Positions 38,568 to 48,520 of a DNA stretch of 64,000 bases are shown here, piece by piece. Under the pieces are notes generated by a model. It was not told where the DNA came from. It saw nothing but the letters and a program-made list of their open reading frames with translations, and did no database searches. Where the stretch lies: contig JAJDAY010000024.1 in the NCBI GenBank assembly GCA_029261655.1, positions 1-64,000 on the forward strand, given 5' to 3'. The stretch comes from Nitrospinaceae bacterium (GTDB taxonomy: Bacteria; Nitrospinota; Nitrospinia; Nitrospinales; VA-1). How positions within the stretch are numbered: the stretch's first letter is position 1; each line of letters begins with the position of its first letter. The translations under genes and the position numbers were made by a program.

Positions 38568-39917
38568 ATGGAAACACCCTCTTCTGGATTAGAAATCAGT
38601 CCGACTAAAATGGACTTCAGGGCCTACTCCATCTCATGGAACCTCACCAAGAGATGCAACCTCAATTGCGACCATTGTTATCTGGACGCGGAATTCCGCG
38701 GCGGCCTGCGAACGGACGAATTGAACACCGAAGAATGTTTCAGGGTCATCAACCAGATCGCCGAAGTCAATCCCAACGCCTTCCTGATTTTAACCGGCGG
38801 CGAACCTTTACTGCGTCCTGACATTTACGAGATCATCCGCTACGCGGCGGACAGAAAATTCATGGTCGTGCTGGGAACCAACGGCACCCTGATAAACCGG
38901 GCCAACGCCCTCAAGATAAAAGCCGCAGGCGCGCACGGAGTGGGCATCAGCATCGACTCCATGGACTCCGGCAAGCATGACAAATTCCGCGGCGTACAGA
39001 ACGCATGGGATCAGTCCATGGAAGCCTTCAACGTGATGAACGAAGTGGGCATTGATTTCCTCATTCAGATGTCTGTATCCGAAATGAACTACAAGGAAAT
39101 CCCCGACGTGGTGGCCTTCGCCGAGAAGATTGGCGCGATCGCTTTCAACCTGTACTTTCTGGTATGCACCGGGCGCGGACAGGGCAACACGGACATTTCC
39201 AACGCGGCTTACGAAGAAGCCCTTAAAATGCTCTACGAACAGCAGATGAAGTACAAGGGCCGTTTGATGATCAACTCCAAATGCGCCCCGCAATACAAAC
39301 GCGTGGTCTATGAGAACGATCCTGAGTCCGTTTACACTCGAACCTATACCGGCGGATGTCCGGCGGCCACACATTACAGCCGGATTTCCCCCGAAGGCAA
39401 CCTGACCCCCTGCCCTTTCATCGAGGAATCCGTGGGTAGTCTGAAAACCAACACCTTCAAGGACCTTTGGGAAAACGCCCCGCTGATGGTGGAACTTCGC
39501 GACCGCAAAAACCTGGAAGGAAAATGCGGCGCCTGTGAATTTTCCGCCATGTGTTCGGGATGCCGCGCGCGCGCGTTTGCGGAAACCGGGAACTACATGG
39601 CCACGGACCCTTCCTGCGACTATGAACCGGGGGCCAATGGCGGCAAAGCGATCACTTTAAAAGTTGAAGACACTCTTGGTCTGGAAGTGGAGTTTCAAAC
39701 CAAGTGGACCCCGGAAGCCAAGGGCAGGCTGGACCGTATTCCGTCCTTCGCCCGCGGCATGGTGGTCAAAGGTATTGAAAAATTTGCCGAGGAGAGGGGC
39801 ATCGCTCTCATTGACGAAGCAGTGGTCAAAAAATCGCGCGAAGAAATGATCACAAAACGCGGCGCCATGTTCCCCTTCCTGAAAAAATTCATCAATTCCG
39901 AAGCGTCGGATGCTTGA
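38568..39917 (+). CDS. radical SAM/SPASM protein fused to C-terminal PCP-reductase-like domain
   Basis: 'NLTKRCNLNCDHCYLDA' (CxxxCxxC), 'LTGGEPLLRPD', SPASM Cys cluster 'CGACEFSAMCSGCRARAFAETGNYMATDPSC', C-terminal 'WTPEAKGRLDRIPSFARGMVVKGIEKFAEERGIALIDEAVV'. Confidence 0.92.
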   Translation: METPSSGLEISPTKMDFRAYSISWNLTKRCNLNCDHCYLDAEFRGGLRTDELNTEECFRVINQIAEVNPNAFLILTGGEPLLRPDIYEIIRYAADRKFMVVLGTNGTLINRANALKIKAAGAHGVGISIDSMDSGKHDKFRGVQNAWDQSMEAFNVMNEVGIDFLIQMSVSEMNYKEIPDVVAFAEKIGAIAFNLYFLVCTGRGQGNTDISNAAYEEALKMLYEQQMKYKGRLMINSKCAPQYKRVVYENDPESVYTRTYTGGCPAATHYSRISPEGNLTPCPFIEESVGSLKTNTFKDLWENAPLMVELRDRKNLEGKCGACEFSAMCSGCRARAFAETGNYMATDPSCDYEPGANGGKAITLKVEDTLGLEVEFQTKWTPEAKGRLDRIPSFARGMVVKGIEKFAEERGIALIDEAVVKKSREEMITKRGAMFPFLKKFINSEASDA

Positions 39918-40455
39918 CCCCGTGTTATCGCGCAAGAGGTTTATCCCCGGCTGAGTCCCGGACAAACTCGATTATTTCCACGATCCAAACACCGCATTTA
40001 ATTCCCCCTGCCAGCGGTCCCATGCCAGAAACTTTCCTCTACTTTAAAAACCTGTAATTTTTTCCTTCGCAAATATCCATCCCCTCATTTCTACCCGAAA
40101 ATCGACACCACCAAACCCGAACAACCTCTCTTCACAACCAGCCTCTGGCAAGCCCCCAAAGAAAGAAACCAGGATCACTAGATTTTACTTTAATGTAATT
40201 CTATTTAAATAAATTTAAGTATATTTACACTCATTATAATTTATTTAATTAAATTTACATTATGTCGTTGATTTATTAGGCTTTGCCCCGTAAAATTAAA
40301 TATATCTTTTGTTTTCAATGAATTAGATCATAACGACGACGGTTTTTGTATTTTTGAAATACCACTTCCTGGTTTTATCTATTTCAATATTTATCACTTT
40401 CTTCACGCTTGTTATTCACAGAATGTGAATCAGGTTAAAGGAAAAAGCCATTCAT

Positions 40456-41601
40456 ATGAATTGCACTGCAAAGGGACACTATATAAAACGGGCCGTGCCA
40501 CTGACAATGTTATCAGCGGTCTCGCTGGTTCTTGTCTTGGGTGCGGGTTCGTGGGCGGTGGCGGCCTGCAATAAGGATTATACTGTCGGAGGCGGTGAAC
40601 TGGGAACGACCGACCAGGACGGCACTTCCATCGGCCCACCCACCAGTCTTGGCTGGGATGTGGGAACGGGCCAGTGCAATGGCAGTTTTACCGTAACCCG
40701 CGACACATCGATTCCAAGCGATGACGGAAAGGGCATCGAGCTTGCCATCCGTGCCCAACAGCGCGGCGTGACCCCGGTCACCAATACGTCAAGCAATGGT
40801 GTTTACGAAGTACAAAAGGGTTCTGATCCTTCCACGGTATCCATTCCACATCCGAACGGCACCCGCGCATGGTGGAATTTTCAGCACTCTATTGCTTATG
40901 GCGGAAATATCAATGAACTGAATTCGCTGACTTTTATCATACGTACGGATGCGGGCGCCAGTGTCCCCGCCGGACCGTTTGACATGCTGGCCTTGAGGCA
41001 ATTCATCGACGACCGAAATGACACCAATAACGGTCAACCGGTCAACCGGGGCGTATCTTCCAAAAACCCCACCACCGATTTTAACGATTTATACCAGACA
41101 TCGCAGAACCCGGTGCTCGCTCCCTGGTTCGACACGTTTGATTACAACAGCGAAGGGGCCTGGACTCTGACCCTGGTGGCGGAAAAAAAGGGGCGGTTTG
41201 CATCCGTGAGTATCTGCGTGCACACCCCCAATGCCGCTTGCGATCCTACAGCCGTATTCAACACGCCCGATCATTTTCAGTGTTATGAGATTGACAAACA
41301 AACGAATATCTCGTCCTTGCCTGTTGTCAGTCTGAATGACCAGTTTGGTTATAAAGAGAAGGTGAACCTGGAGAACAAGGCGAAACTGTATTGCACCCCG
41401 GTGGACAAGAACGGCGAGGGAATCGTTGATTACGATTCAACCTTTACCTGCTACAACGTCGACAACGCCAAAACCGCGCAGGATATGGAAATAGGCAATC
41501 CGTTTGGAAAGCAGGAGTTCTCACTCAAAAACTCTAAATTACTCTGCGTGCCTTCCCGGCAATTCAGCGCCCGGAATGCGAACGTGAAAGACGACAACTA
41601 G
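40456..41601 (+). CDS. large secreted protein with two C-terminal DUF7450-like repeats
   Basis: Signal peptide ending AVAA; duplicated 'FQCYEIDKQ...VVSLNDQFGYKEKVNLENKAKLYCTPVDK' / 'FTCYNVDNA...IGNPFGKQEFSLKNSKLLCVPS'. Confidence 0.75.
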   Translation: MNCTAKGHYIKRAVPLTMLSAVSLVLVLGAGSWAVAACNKDYTVGGGELGTTDQDGTSIGPPTSLGWDVGTGQCNGSFTVTRDTSIPSDDGKGIELAIRAQQRGVTPVTNTSSNGVYEVQKGSDPSTVSIPHPNGTRAWWNFQHSIAYGGNINELNSLTFIIRTDAGASVPAGPFDMLALRQFIDDRNDTNNGQPVNRGVSSKNPTTDFNDLYQTSQNPVLAPWFDTFDYNSEGAWTLTLVAEKKGRFASVSICVHTPNAACDPTAVFNTPDHFQCYEIDKQTNISSLPVVSLNDQFGYKEKVNLENKAKLYCTPVDKNGEGIVDYDSTFTCYNVDNAKTAQDMEIGNPFGKQEFSLKNSKLLCVPSRQFSARNANVKDDN

Positions 41602-41632
41602 TAAAAACAGTTGCGCTCGGCCCGCACGACTT

Positions 41633-41992
41633 TTACTTTTTATTGCGGTACAAATCCCCGATCTTGAACGAAGAGCGGTTGACGTCCATTTCCTGCTTGC
41701 CTAAATCCTCCACCACTTCGTCGCGGTAGTTTTTCACTTTGCGGTAGAGAGGATGGGTGATGTCCAGTTTCAGGTTGGTCAGCGCCGCCGAGACCTTTCC
41801 GTCTCCCGGAAACGTCACTTCACAGACAATCTCACCGGATTCGTCGGACCGGAAAGCATCGGTCACTTGCAGGGGCGTCTTCTTATTGATAAAACCCCCC
41901 ATCTCACGAATGAGTTCGATCACCGAACTCTTGCCATAAACCCGGAATGGCAAATGTTTCTTCACTTCAACCAGCATTCCCTGTGCGCTCAA
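41633..41992 (-). CDS. hypothetical protein, 119 aa
   Basis: Continuous ORF with coherent soluble composition 'MLVEVKKHLPFRVYGKSSVIELIREMGGFINKKTPLQV'. Confidence 0.6.
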   Translation of the reverse strand: MSAQGMLVEVKKHLPFRVYGKSSVIELIREMGGFINKKTPLQVTDAFRSDESGEIVCEVTFPGDGKVSAALTNLKLDITHPLYRKVKNYRDEVVEDLGKQEMDVNRSSFKIGDLYRNKK

Positions 41993-42265
41993 AACAGTCT
42001 CCTGAAAAATCCGCCATCGTAAAACTTCAATTCATCCATGTTCCACACATTAAACCCGCAAGCCTGAAAATCCAAAAAATAAATTGCCTACAATTCGGGC
42101 CTGTTTTTCAAGTATCTATAAAGATAATTGAGCAAGTCTCCGAAAAGAAAGGAGTAACCGAATTTTTCCCACCTGGCTCCCAGTACGGGAACCCAGGCTT
42201 TGGGCTTTCTTTGCCTACGGAAATCGGAAGACGAACCAATTTAACCCTTTATTTTTATTGCTCTT

Positions 42266-43069
42266 ATGAAATACTGGATCAAATTTTTGCAAACGGTGAA
42301 TAACCCTGTAAAAAATATTTTTCCAGTTGCAAACATTGTGCTTTTTGTGGCGATCATCGCCCTGATGACAATCGCCACAAAAACCTGGGTGACCCCAAAA
42401 TACCCGGACCGGGTGAATGTTGACCTGATATCGCACGAACCTAAAACTCTAACGCCTTTGGCGCTGGCCAGAAAAATCCAAAATGCCGGGGTCGTCAATT
42501 CTGCAGTTCAGGGAAACCTGTTTCGTAAGGACCGGATAGAATTCATCCCACCGGTGCAAGTCGCTCAAGTGATCCAGAAACAGCCTCAACCCACACTTCC
42601 GCCCCCGAATCTGAAACTGAAGGGAATCCTGCTTCTCGGAACTAAAAAGCTCGCCATAATGGAGGGTGATTATCCTGTCAGAGAGGACAATCAAGCGATC
42701 AAGAAAAAACCTCTAAAAAGAAAAGGCTACCCTTTGGGGGCCAAAATCGGGGGGTATGAGTTGACCAAGATCGAAAAAACCAAAGTGACTCTGAACGATA
42801 ACAATGGCGTTGTGCTGAACCTCGACCTGACGCAAAGACCGGAGAAAAATGTCATTCGCAAAGTCGGGAATACCCTGGTTCAAAAAAGCAAAGATTTCGA
42901 CCCTGGAAAAATCAAGAAAGCTTCTCCGCCCAGGAGTTCTTCTCCGGCGATCGCCAAGAAGCCCAGTGGGAACCCTAAACCCGTTCGAGCTCCGCGCGCT
43001 TTCAGAATCTCAGGCGCCCCGACCCAAAATCCACAGGGATTTGCCAGACCCCATGTTTCAGGCAGGTGA
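42266..43069 (+). CDS. gspC: type II secretion system protein GspC-like
   Basis: N-terminal TM, 'LKLKGILLLGTKKLAIMEGDYPVREDN...YPLGAKIGGYELTKIEKTKVTL' homology-region pattern, first gene of gsp operon. Confidence 0.82.
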   Translation: MKYWIKFLQTVNNPVKNIFPVANIVLFVAIIALMTIATKTWVTPKYPDRVNVDLISHEPKTLTPLALARKIQNAGVVNSAVQGNLFRKDRIEFIPPVQVAQVIQKQPQPTLPPPNLKLKGILLLGTKKLAIMEGDYPVREDNQAIKKKPLKRKGYPLGAKIGGYELTKIEKTKVTLNDNNGVVLNLDLTQRPEKNVIRKVGNTLVQKSKDFDPGKIKKASPPRSSSPAIAKKPSGNPKPVRAPRAFRISGAPTQNPQGFARPHVSGR

Positions 43070-43077
43070 AATAAATA

Positions 43078-44790
43078 ATGTCCCGTTTAAAAAAAACTGA
43101 TCCCGTAGAAAAAATCCTTTTACGGCAAAACAAAATCACCGAAAAGGCTCTTAAGGAAATCAAGGCCAACCACCTGCACAGCGGCCAATATCTGGGCAAG
43201 ACTCTCGTTGATCATGGCTATGTGCACACTCAAACGTTGTTGGACACTCTGGGCGAAGAGCTGAGTATCCCCGTTCTAGGTTCCGAGGATTTCCTCAAGC
43301 ATGAATTGCCCATTGCGGATTTAAATATCTCCGAAACGTTTCTAAAAGAAAAAGTTATTTTTCCCCTTCGCTTGGAAGAGAACGCTCTGACCATCGTCCT
43401 TTTCGATCCTTTCGATTTTTTTACGATAGAAAACCTTAGAATCTCGCAGGACAAGGAAATAAAAATTGCCCTGGCCCCTGAACAAGTGATTCTCGAAGCC
43501 ATCGAAACCCATTATGGCGGCGGCAGTTCTATCATGGACCGCATGGTCGGCAAAGTTCAGGACGACGACCTTCACTCCCTGGATAACGACGACGAAAGCA
43601 CGGAGCATATCCGCGACATGGCGTCGGAAGCTCCCGTCATCAAACTGGTGAACCATATCATCAGCGAGGCCATTGAAAAACGCGCCAGTGACATCCACCT
43701 CGAACCGTTCGCCGAAGACCTCATCCTGAGATATCGAATCGACGGCATGTTGCACGAATTCGAAGCGCCGCCCAAAAAATTGAACTCGGCGATCACCACA
43801 CGCATCAAGATCATGGCCAAGCTGGATATTTCCGAACGCCGACTGCCCCAGGACGGCAGGATCAAACTAAAGATTCTGGGCAAAGACATCGACATGCGCG
43901 TGTCCACATTGCCCACGCTGTATGGGGAAAGTGTGGTCATGAGAATCCTGGATCGCAGTAACCTGAAAGTGGATCTCGAACATTTGGGGTTTCCCAAAAA
44001 GCAACTGGAACAACTCCTGGTTTTAATCAACAAGCCCTATGGAAAACTGCTGGTGACCGGTCCCACGGGTAGCGGAAAAACAACCACCCTGTATGCCGCC
44101 CTGGACAAAATCAATACCCCTGAAAGAAAGATCATCACGGTCGAAGATCCTGTGGAATACCAGATGCGGGGAATCAATCAGATTCACGTCAAACCGCAGA
44201 TCGGCCTGACCTTTGCCAGCGGTTTAAGATCCATCGTGAGGCAGGACCCGGATGTCATCATGGTCGGGGAGATCCGCGATCCCGAAACAGCGGAGATTTC
44301 CATCCAGGCCGCCCTGACCGGTCATTTGGTTTTCAGTACCGTTCACACCAACGATGCCGCGGGCGCCATCACCCGTTTGCTGGACATGGGAATTGAAAAC
44401 TTCCTGATCTCCTCCGCCCTTTTGGGAGTTCTGGCGCAAAGGCTGGTTCGAGTGATTTGCGAAGAATGCAAGGAACCCGTGACCCTCAATCCCGCTTTGC
44501 TTAAAGAAATGGGCTCCTGGGCAAAGCAGGAGATCAAGACCTATCACGGAAAAGGCTGCAAACACTGCAGCTTCACCGGATATCGCGGACGCGCTGGAAT
44601 ATATGAACTTCTTATCGTGGACGAAACCATCCGTGGGCTCATCCTCGCCAAAGCCAACGCGCAAACGATTCGCGAAACCGCGCGCCGGGGCGGCATGCAC
44701 TGTCTGAGAGACGATGGCTGGAAAAAGGTTCTTCTTGGAGTCACGACGGTGGAAGAAATTCTACGAGTGACTGTGGGCGATCAAAGCTGA
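43078..44790 (+). CDS. gspE: type II secretion ATPase GspE
   Basis: 'GPTGSGKTTTLYAALDKIN' Walker A, 'RQDPDVIMVGEIRDPETAEISIQAALTGHLVFSTVHTNDAAG', tetracysteine 'CEECK...CKHC'. Confidence 0.97.
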   Translation: MSRLKKTDPVEKILLRQNKITEKALKEIKANHLHSGQYLGKTLVDHGYVHTQTLLDTLGEELSIPVLGSEDFLKHELPIADLNISETFLKEKVIFPLRLEENALTIVLFDPFDFFTIENLRISQDKEIKIALAPEQVILEAIETHYGGGSSIMDRMVGKVQDDDLHSLDNDDESTEHIRDMASEAPVIKLVNHIISEAIEKRASDIHLEPFAEDLILRYRIDGMLHEFEAPPKKLNSAITTRIKIMAKLDISERRLPQDGRIKLKILGKDIDMRVSTLPTLYGESVVMRILDRSNLKVDLEHLGFPKKQLEQLLVLINKPYGKLLVTGPTGSGKTTTLYAALDKINTPERKIITVEDPVEYQMRGINQIHVKPQIGLTFASGLRSIVRQDPDVIMVGEIRDPETAEISIQAALTGHLVFSTVHTNDAAGAITRLLDMGIENFLISSALLGVLAQRLVRVICEECKEPVTLNPALLKEMGSWAKQEIKTYHGKGCKHCSFTGYRGRAGIYELLIVDETIRGLILAKANAQTIRETARRGGMHCLRDDGWKKVLLGVTTVEEILRVTVGDQS

Positions 44791-44891
44791 AACCTGTTTT
44801 TAAAGAACGACCCCAGGGCAATTGGGCGGGGTATCTTACAAAAGTTTTCACTCAAAGCCGTGGCCAGCCCCACGGATAGAACCAATAAAAC

Positions 44892-46118
44892 ATGACTGTT
44901 TTTGTTTACAAAGCGACCGATCAAAATGGACGATTCGTTGAGGGCAACCTCGAAGCCGCGAATTATCATGGGGCGGTCAAGCAAATCCAGAAATTAAATT
45001 ATTTCCCCATCAAAGTGACTGAAGGGAAATCCGGCACGGGTTATTCCAGAGGTTATAAATTCCCCTGGACAAACCTTTTTGGTCAAGTATCGCAAAAAGA
45101 ACTGCTGGCCCTGACTCAACAGCTCGCCACACTGGTGGGTGCGGGCATCACTTTGGACGCCAGCCTTTCCAGCCTGACAAAATTAGCGGAAAAAGAAAAC
45201 CTGAGAGCAACTCTGGCGGATATTCATGGAAGGGTGCACGGGGGAAGTTCTTTCGCCGAGGCCTTGTCGGAGCATCCCAAAACATTTTCCAAATTGTATG
45301 TGAACATGATCCGCGCGGGCGAAGAGGGAGGCGTATTGACCGAATCCCTGGATCGGCTGGGGCAGTTCATGGAAAAATCGGAGGATCTCAAAAATAATGT
45401 TCGCGCCGCCATGGCCTATCCCGCGATTTTAGCCTTGGTGGGCGGCGCCGCTGTGGTCGTCCTGATTACTGTGGTCATCCCCCGGTTTTCCGTCCTGTTT
45501 CAAGACATGGGAACGGCTTTGCCCCTGCCCACAAAACTCATGCTGGGCCTGAGCGCCGTCGTTTCCAATTACTGGTGGCTGTTGCTGGTTCTGGTCATTG
45601 TGATCTTCGCGGGTTTCGTATCTTATATAAAAACAGAACATGGAAAATACCGATGGGATTCGCTGGTGCTCCGACTCCCGCTTTTTGGAGACCTCGTACG
45701 AAAAATCGAGGTTTCGCGCTTCAGCCTGACTCTCTCCACTTTATTGAAAAGCGGAGTCCCCGTTCTGCATGCGCTGGGGATCGTGAAAACCATATTGAGC
45801 AACAGCGTCATCGTTTCCGCAATGAACCCTTTGCAGTCGGGTCTGAAAAGCGGAAAGGGATTGTCCGGGCCACTCCAGCAATCGGGTATTTTCCCGCCGA
45901 TGGCTGTGCACATGATCACCGTGGGAGAAACATCGGGAACCCTGGATGCAATGCTGGCCAAAGTTTCGAAAACTTACGACAAGGAAGTGGAACTTTCCAT
46001 CAAACAATTAATGTCTCTGATAGAACCCTTGATGATTTTGTTGATGGCGCTCATTATCGGGTTTATCGTGATCTCCATGTTATTGGCAATATTCAGTATC
46101 AATGATATTTCTTTTTAA
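44892..46118 (+). CDS. gspF: type II secretion inner-membrane protein GspF
   Basis: 'QQLATLVGAGITLDASLSSL', 'MIRAGEEGGVLTESLDRL', 'MITVGETSGTLDAML'. Confidence 0.97.
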   Translation: MTVFVYKATDQNGRFVEGNLEAANYHGAVKQIQKLNYFPIKVTEGKSGTGYSRGYKFPWTNLFGQVSQKELLALTQQLATLVGAGITLDASLSSLTKLAEKENLRATLADIHGRVHGGSSFAEALSEHPKTFSKLYVNMIRAGEEGGVLTESLDRLGQFMEKSEDLKNNVRAAMAYPAILALVGGAAVVVLITVVIPRFSVLFQDMGTALPLPTKLMLGLSAVVSNYWWLLLVLVIVIFAGFVSYIKTEHGKYRWDSLVLRLPLFGDLVRKIEVSRFSLTLSTLLKSGVPVLHALGIVKTILSNSVIVSAMNPLQSGLKSGKGLSGPLQQSGIFPPMAVHMITVGETSGTLDAMLAKVSKTYDKEVELSIKQLMSLIEPLMILLMALIIGFIVISMLLAIFSINDISF

Positions 46119-46152
46119 TAAACCGTTTGAACCCTAAATACGAAGGATAGAG

Positions 46153-46572
46153 ATGAACATAACCCAAAAATCCTACCCACACCGGATCCTCAACGCCAAC
46201 GGTTTTTCCTTGATAGAACTCGTGGTGGTCATGTTGATCATTGCGGGGTTGGCGGCTTTGGTCGCGCCCAAGTTTTTTGGCAAGGTGGATAAAGCCAAAC
46301 AGCAGGACGCGCAGGTGCAAATCGAAATGCTGGGGCAGGCGCTCGACTTATACCGGTTGGAAAATCATAAATACCCGACCACGGAAGAAGGTCTGGAAGC
46401 TTTGAAAAGCTACCTCAAAAAAGCCCTTCCTAAAGATCCATGGAAAAATGAATATGTTTATACTTCACCAGGGGAACACGGAGAATATGATCTTGTTTCC
46501 TACGGCGCGGACAAAGCGGAGGGGGGCGAGGGTCTCGATCTGGATATCGTCAGTTGGAAGAATTTTGAGTGA
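46153..46572 (+). CDS. gspG: major pseudopilin GspG
   Basis: 'NGFSLIELVVVMLIIAGLAALVAPKFFGKVDKAKQQDAQVQIEMLGQALDLYRLENHKYPTTEEGLEAL'. Confidence 0.97.
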   Translation: MNITQKSYPHRILNANGFSLIELVVVMLIIAGLAALVAPKFFGKVDKAKQQDAQVQIEMLGQALDLYRLENHKYPTTEEGLEALKSYLKKALPKDPWKNEYVYTSPGEHGEYDLVSYGADKAEGGEGLDLDIVSWKNFE

Positions 46573-47065
46573 GGTTTCAGGAAAACTGAGGAACACCAAG
46601 GGGTTCACCTTATTGGAAGTCGTCCTCGTCCTCGTTTTTATCGGGTTGGTCGCGAGCTTAACCACCCCCTTCCTGATGTCCACCCTGGAACGCGTTAAAC
46701 ACCAAACCGAAACACGTAAAATAAAATCGGCTTTGCGGTTTGCCAGGAGCGAAGCCATCACCCGGAAAACCGTATTCACCTTCAACGGAGATATCGACTC
46801 CCGACAATACTGGATCGCCGCCAAAGATAAAAGCCGCTCCCTAAAAATGCGGACCCTCGCCAACGGTTATGCGATGGCGCATGTTACAGACGATGATAAA
46901 ACGGTCGAAAAGGGAAATTTTGCCATTAAGTTCTTTCCAAGGGGAAACTCCAACGGAGGAGCCATTCGGGTCACAACGCATCCATCCGGGAAAACCGATA
47001 CAGTCTATGAAATCACCATCGACGCCATCACCGGGACTTCCAAAATCAATCAGGAAACTCGATAA
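46565..47065 (+). CDS. gspH: pseudopilin GspH
   Basis: 'KGFTLLEVVLVLVFIGLVASLTTPFLMSTLERV'; TTG start at 46565 proposed, overlapping gspG. Confidence 0.87.
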   Translation: MSEVSGKLRNTKGFTLLEVVLVLVFIGLVASLTTPFLMSTLERVKHQTETRKIKSALRFARSEAITRKTVFTFNGDIDSRQYWIAAKDKSRSLKMRTLANGYAMAHVTDDDKTVEKGNFAIKFFPRGNSNGGAIRVTTHPSGKTDTVYEITIDAITGTSKINQETR

Positions 47066-47642
47066 CGAAGGGTTTTCCCTGCTGGAAGTCATCGTCGCCC
47101 TTGCCATCATGGCGATCGGCTACATGACGGTCTTCAACCTGTTCACAGTCAGCATAAAATCCCTTGGAATGTCGGATCAGTATCAACGGGCGGTCAACCT
47201 GGCAAACACAAAACTCAGCGAAATAGAAATGCTGAATTATGAGACCGACGCCACATCCGGAATTTTTAAAAATGAAGAAAATTTTCAATGGTCGCTGAAC
47301 ATCGAACCTTATGAATCTTCCCTGAATGATCCTGACGAAAACATCAATCTGTCGAAAGTAACTTTAAAGGTTTTATGGGACGACAACCAGAAAAGCCGCA
47401 ACGTGGAACTTGTCACCCTCAAACTGGATGGCGAAACCCACCCGGCGCCCGACTCGCAACTGGCAAAGGTTTTTGGCGGCGGAATCACTGCGTCAGGCCC
47501 CGACTCAGGTTCTGATCAGGAAGTTGAACCGACTCCCGTATCCCCACCTTCTTCATCCGGGGTGAGCGAACCCGGGAATCAGGTGAATTCCAACATCAGC
47601 GGGTCGTCGCAATCGCAATCTCAAAATATCTCTGGTTTTTAG
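47007..47642 (+). CDS. gspI: pseudopilin GspI with disordered C-terminal extension
   Basis: 'EGFSLLEVIVALAIMAIGYMTVFNLFTVSIKSLGMSDQYQRAVNLANTKLSEIEML'; ATG 47007 overlaps gspH. Confidence 0.87.
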   Translation: MKSPSTPSPGLPKSIRKLDNEGFSLLEVIVALAIMAIGYMTVFNLFTVSIKSLGMSDQYQRAVNLANTKLSEIEMLNYETDATSGIFKNEENFQWSLNIEPYESSLNDPDENINLSKVTLKVLWDDNQKSRNVELVTLKLDGETHPAPDSQLAKVFGGGITASGPDSGSDQEVEPTPVSPPSSSGVSEPGNQVNSNISGSSQSQSQNISGF

Positions 47643-47653
47643 GTGTTATTCTT

Positions 47654-48520
47654 ATGATGCGGCCTATAAAAAACTCCCAAGGATTCACCCTGCTGGAATT
47701 GATTCTGGCTATGGGCCTGGTCGGTTTTATCATTGCCCTGTCCCTTGGAACGATTCGCCTGGGGGTTTCCACTCAGGAAGTGGGCCAGCAAAAAACGGAA
47801 ACGTATCAGCGGCTCCGAATCATTGGTGAGCATCTGTCTCAAAAAATCAAATCCAGCTACCCTAAATTTGTTCCTCCACCCAAAATTCTATCCCTCGGCA
47901 ACAAAGCCACCATCGGTGTCTCCAAACAGTTGCTGGCTTTTGAAGGGAAAAATAATTCGATCCGGTTTGTGACCTTCTCCAGCCCGATCGCATCAACGGA
48001 TGATTCCGTTTGGGCGCATGAAGTGCGGTTCTATCTGGGGGAACACCCCAAATCGGGCAAAAAGGGAATCATCATGGTGGAAAAGGAAATCTCACCTGGA
48101 AATGTTTTCACGAAAACCAGTTCCATACGCGACAAGGAGCGGTATTACCTTTTGGCGGAGGATGTCGCTTATCTCAATTTCAGGTATTACATCATGAAAA
48201 AAAGTTATTCTGAGGAACCAGGGTTGAAAAAAAATATGCCCACCTACCGTGGGGAATGGGTCGATCAGGTTTTATTCAACCCTCCAACGCGGTCCAGATC
48301 GGAGTACGCACCGGGCGGCAGTAAGGCATTGCAGGAAGAAACTGCCATCACACTGCCAAAAGGGGTGGAATTTTCGTTGGGTCTACTGAGGAAAGCAACT
48401 TCCGATAACGATAAAAAGCCCGAACTGATTTCTTCCCCGCCGGTTCTATTACTGCTTCATTCGGGGATGGAGTTCAACCTCCCTGTCCCTGACGACGAGG
48501 AAAACAATGCGCCGTCCTGA
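47654..48520 (+). CDS. gspJ: pseudopilin GspJ
   Basis: 'QGFTLLELILAMGLVGFIIALSLGTIRLGVSTQE'. Confidence 0.88.
   Translation: MMRPIKNSQGFTLLELILAMGLVGFIIALSLGTIRLGVSTQEVGQQKTETYQRLRIIGEHLSQKIKSSYPKFVPPPKILSLGNKATIGVSKQLLAFEGKNNSIRFVTFSSPIASTDDSVWAHEVRFYLGEHPKSGKKGIIMVEKEISPGNVFTKTSSIRDKERYYLLAEDVAYLNFRYYIMKKSYSEEPGLKKNMPTYRGEWVDQVLFNPPTRSRSEYAPGGSKALQEETAITLPKGVEFSLGLLRKATSDNDKKPELISSPPVLLLLHSGMEFNLPVPDDEENNAPS

Noticed and set aside
41947-42303. 118-aa + ORF before gspC
   Set aside because: Overlaps the 41633-41992 CDS and gspC start; no recognisable features.
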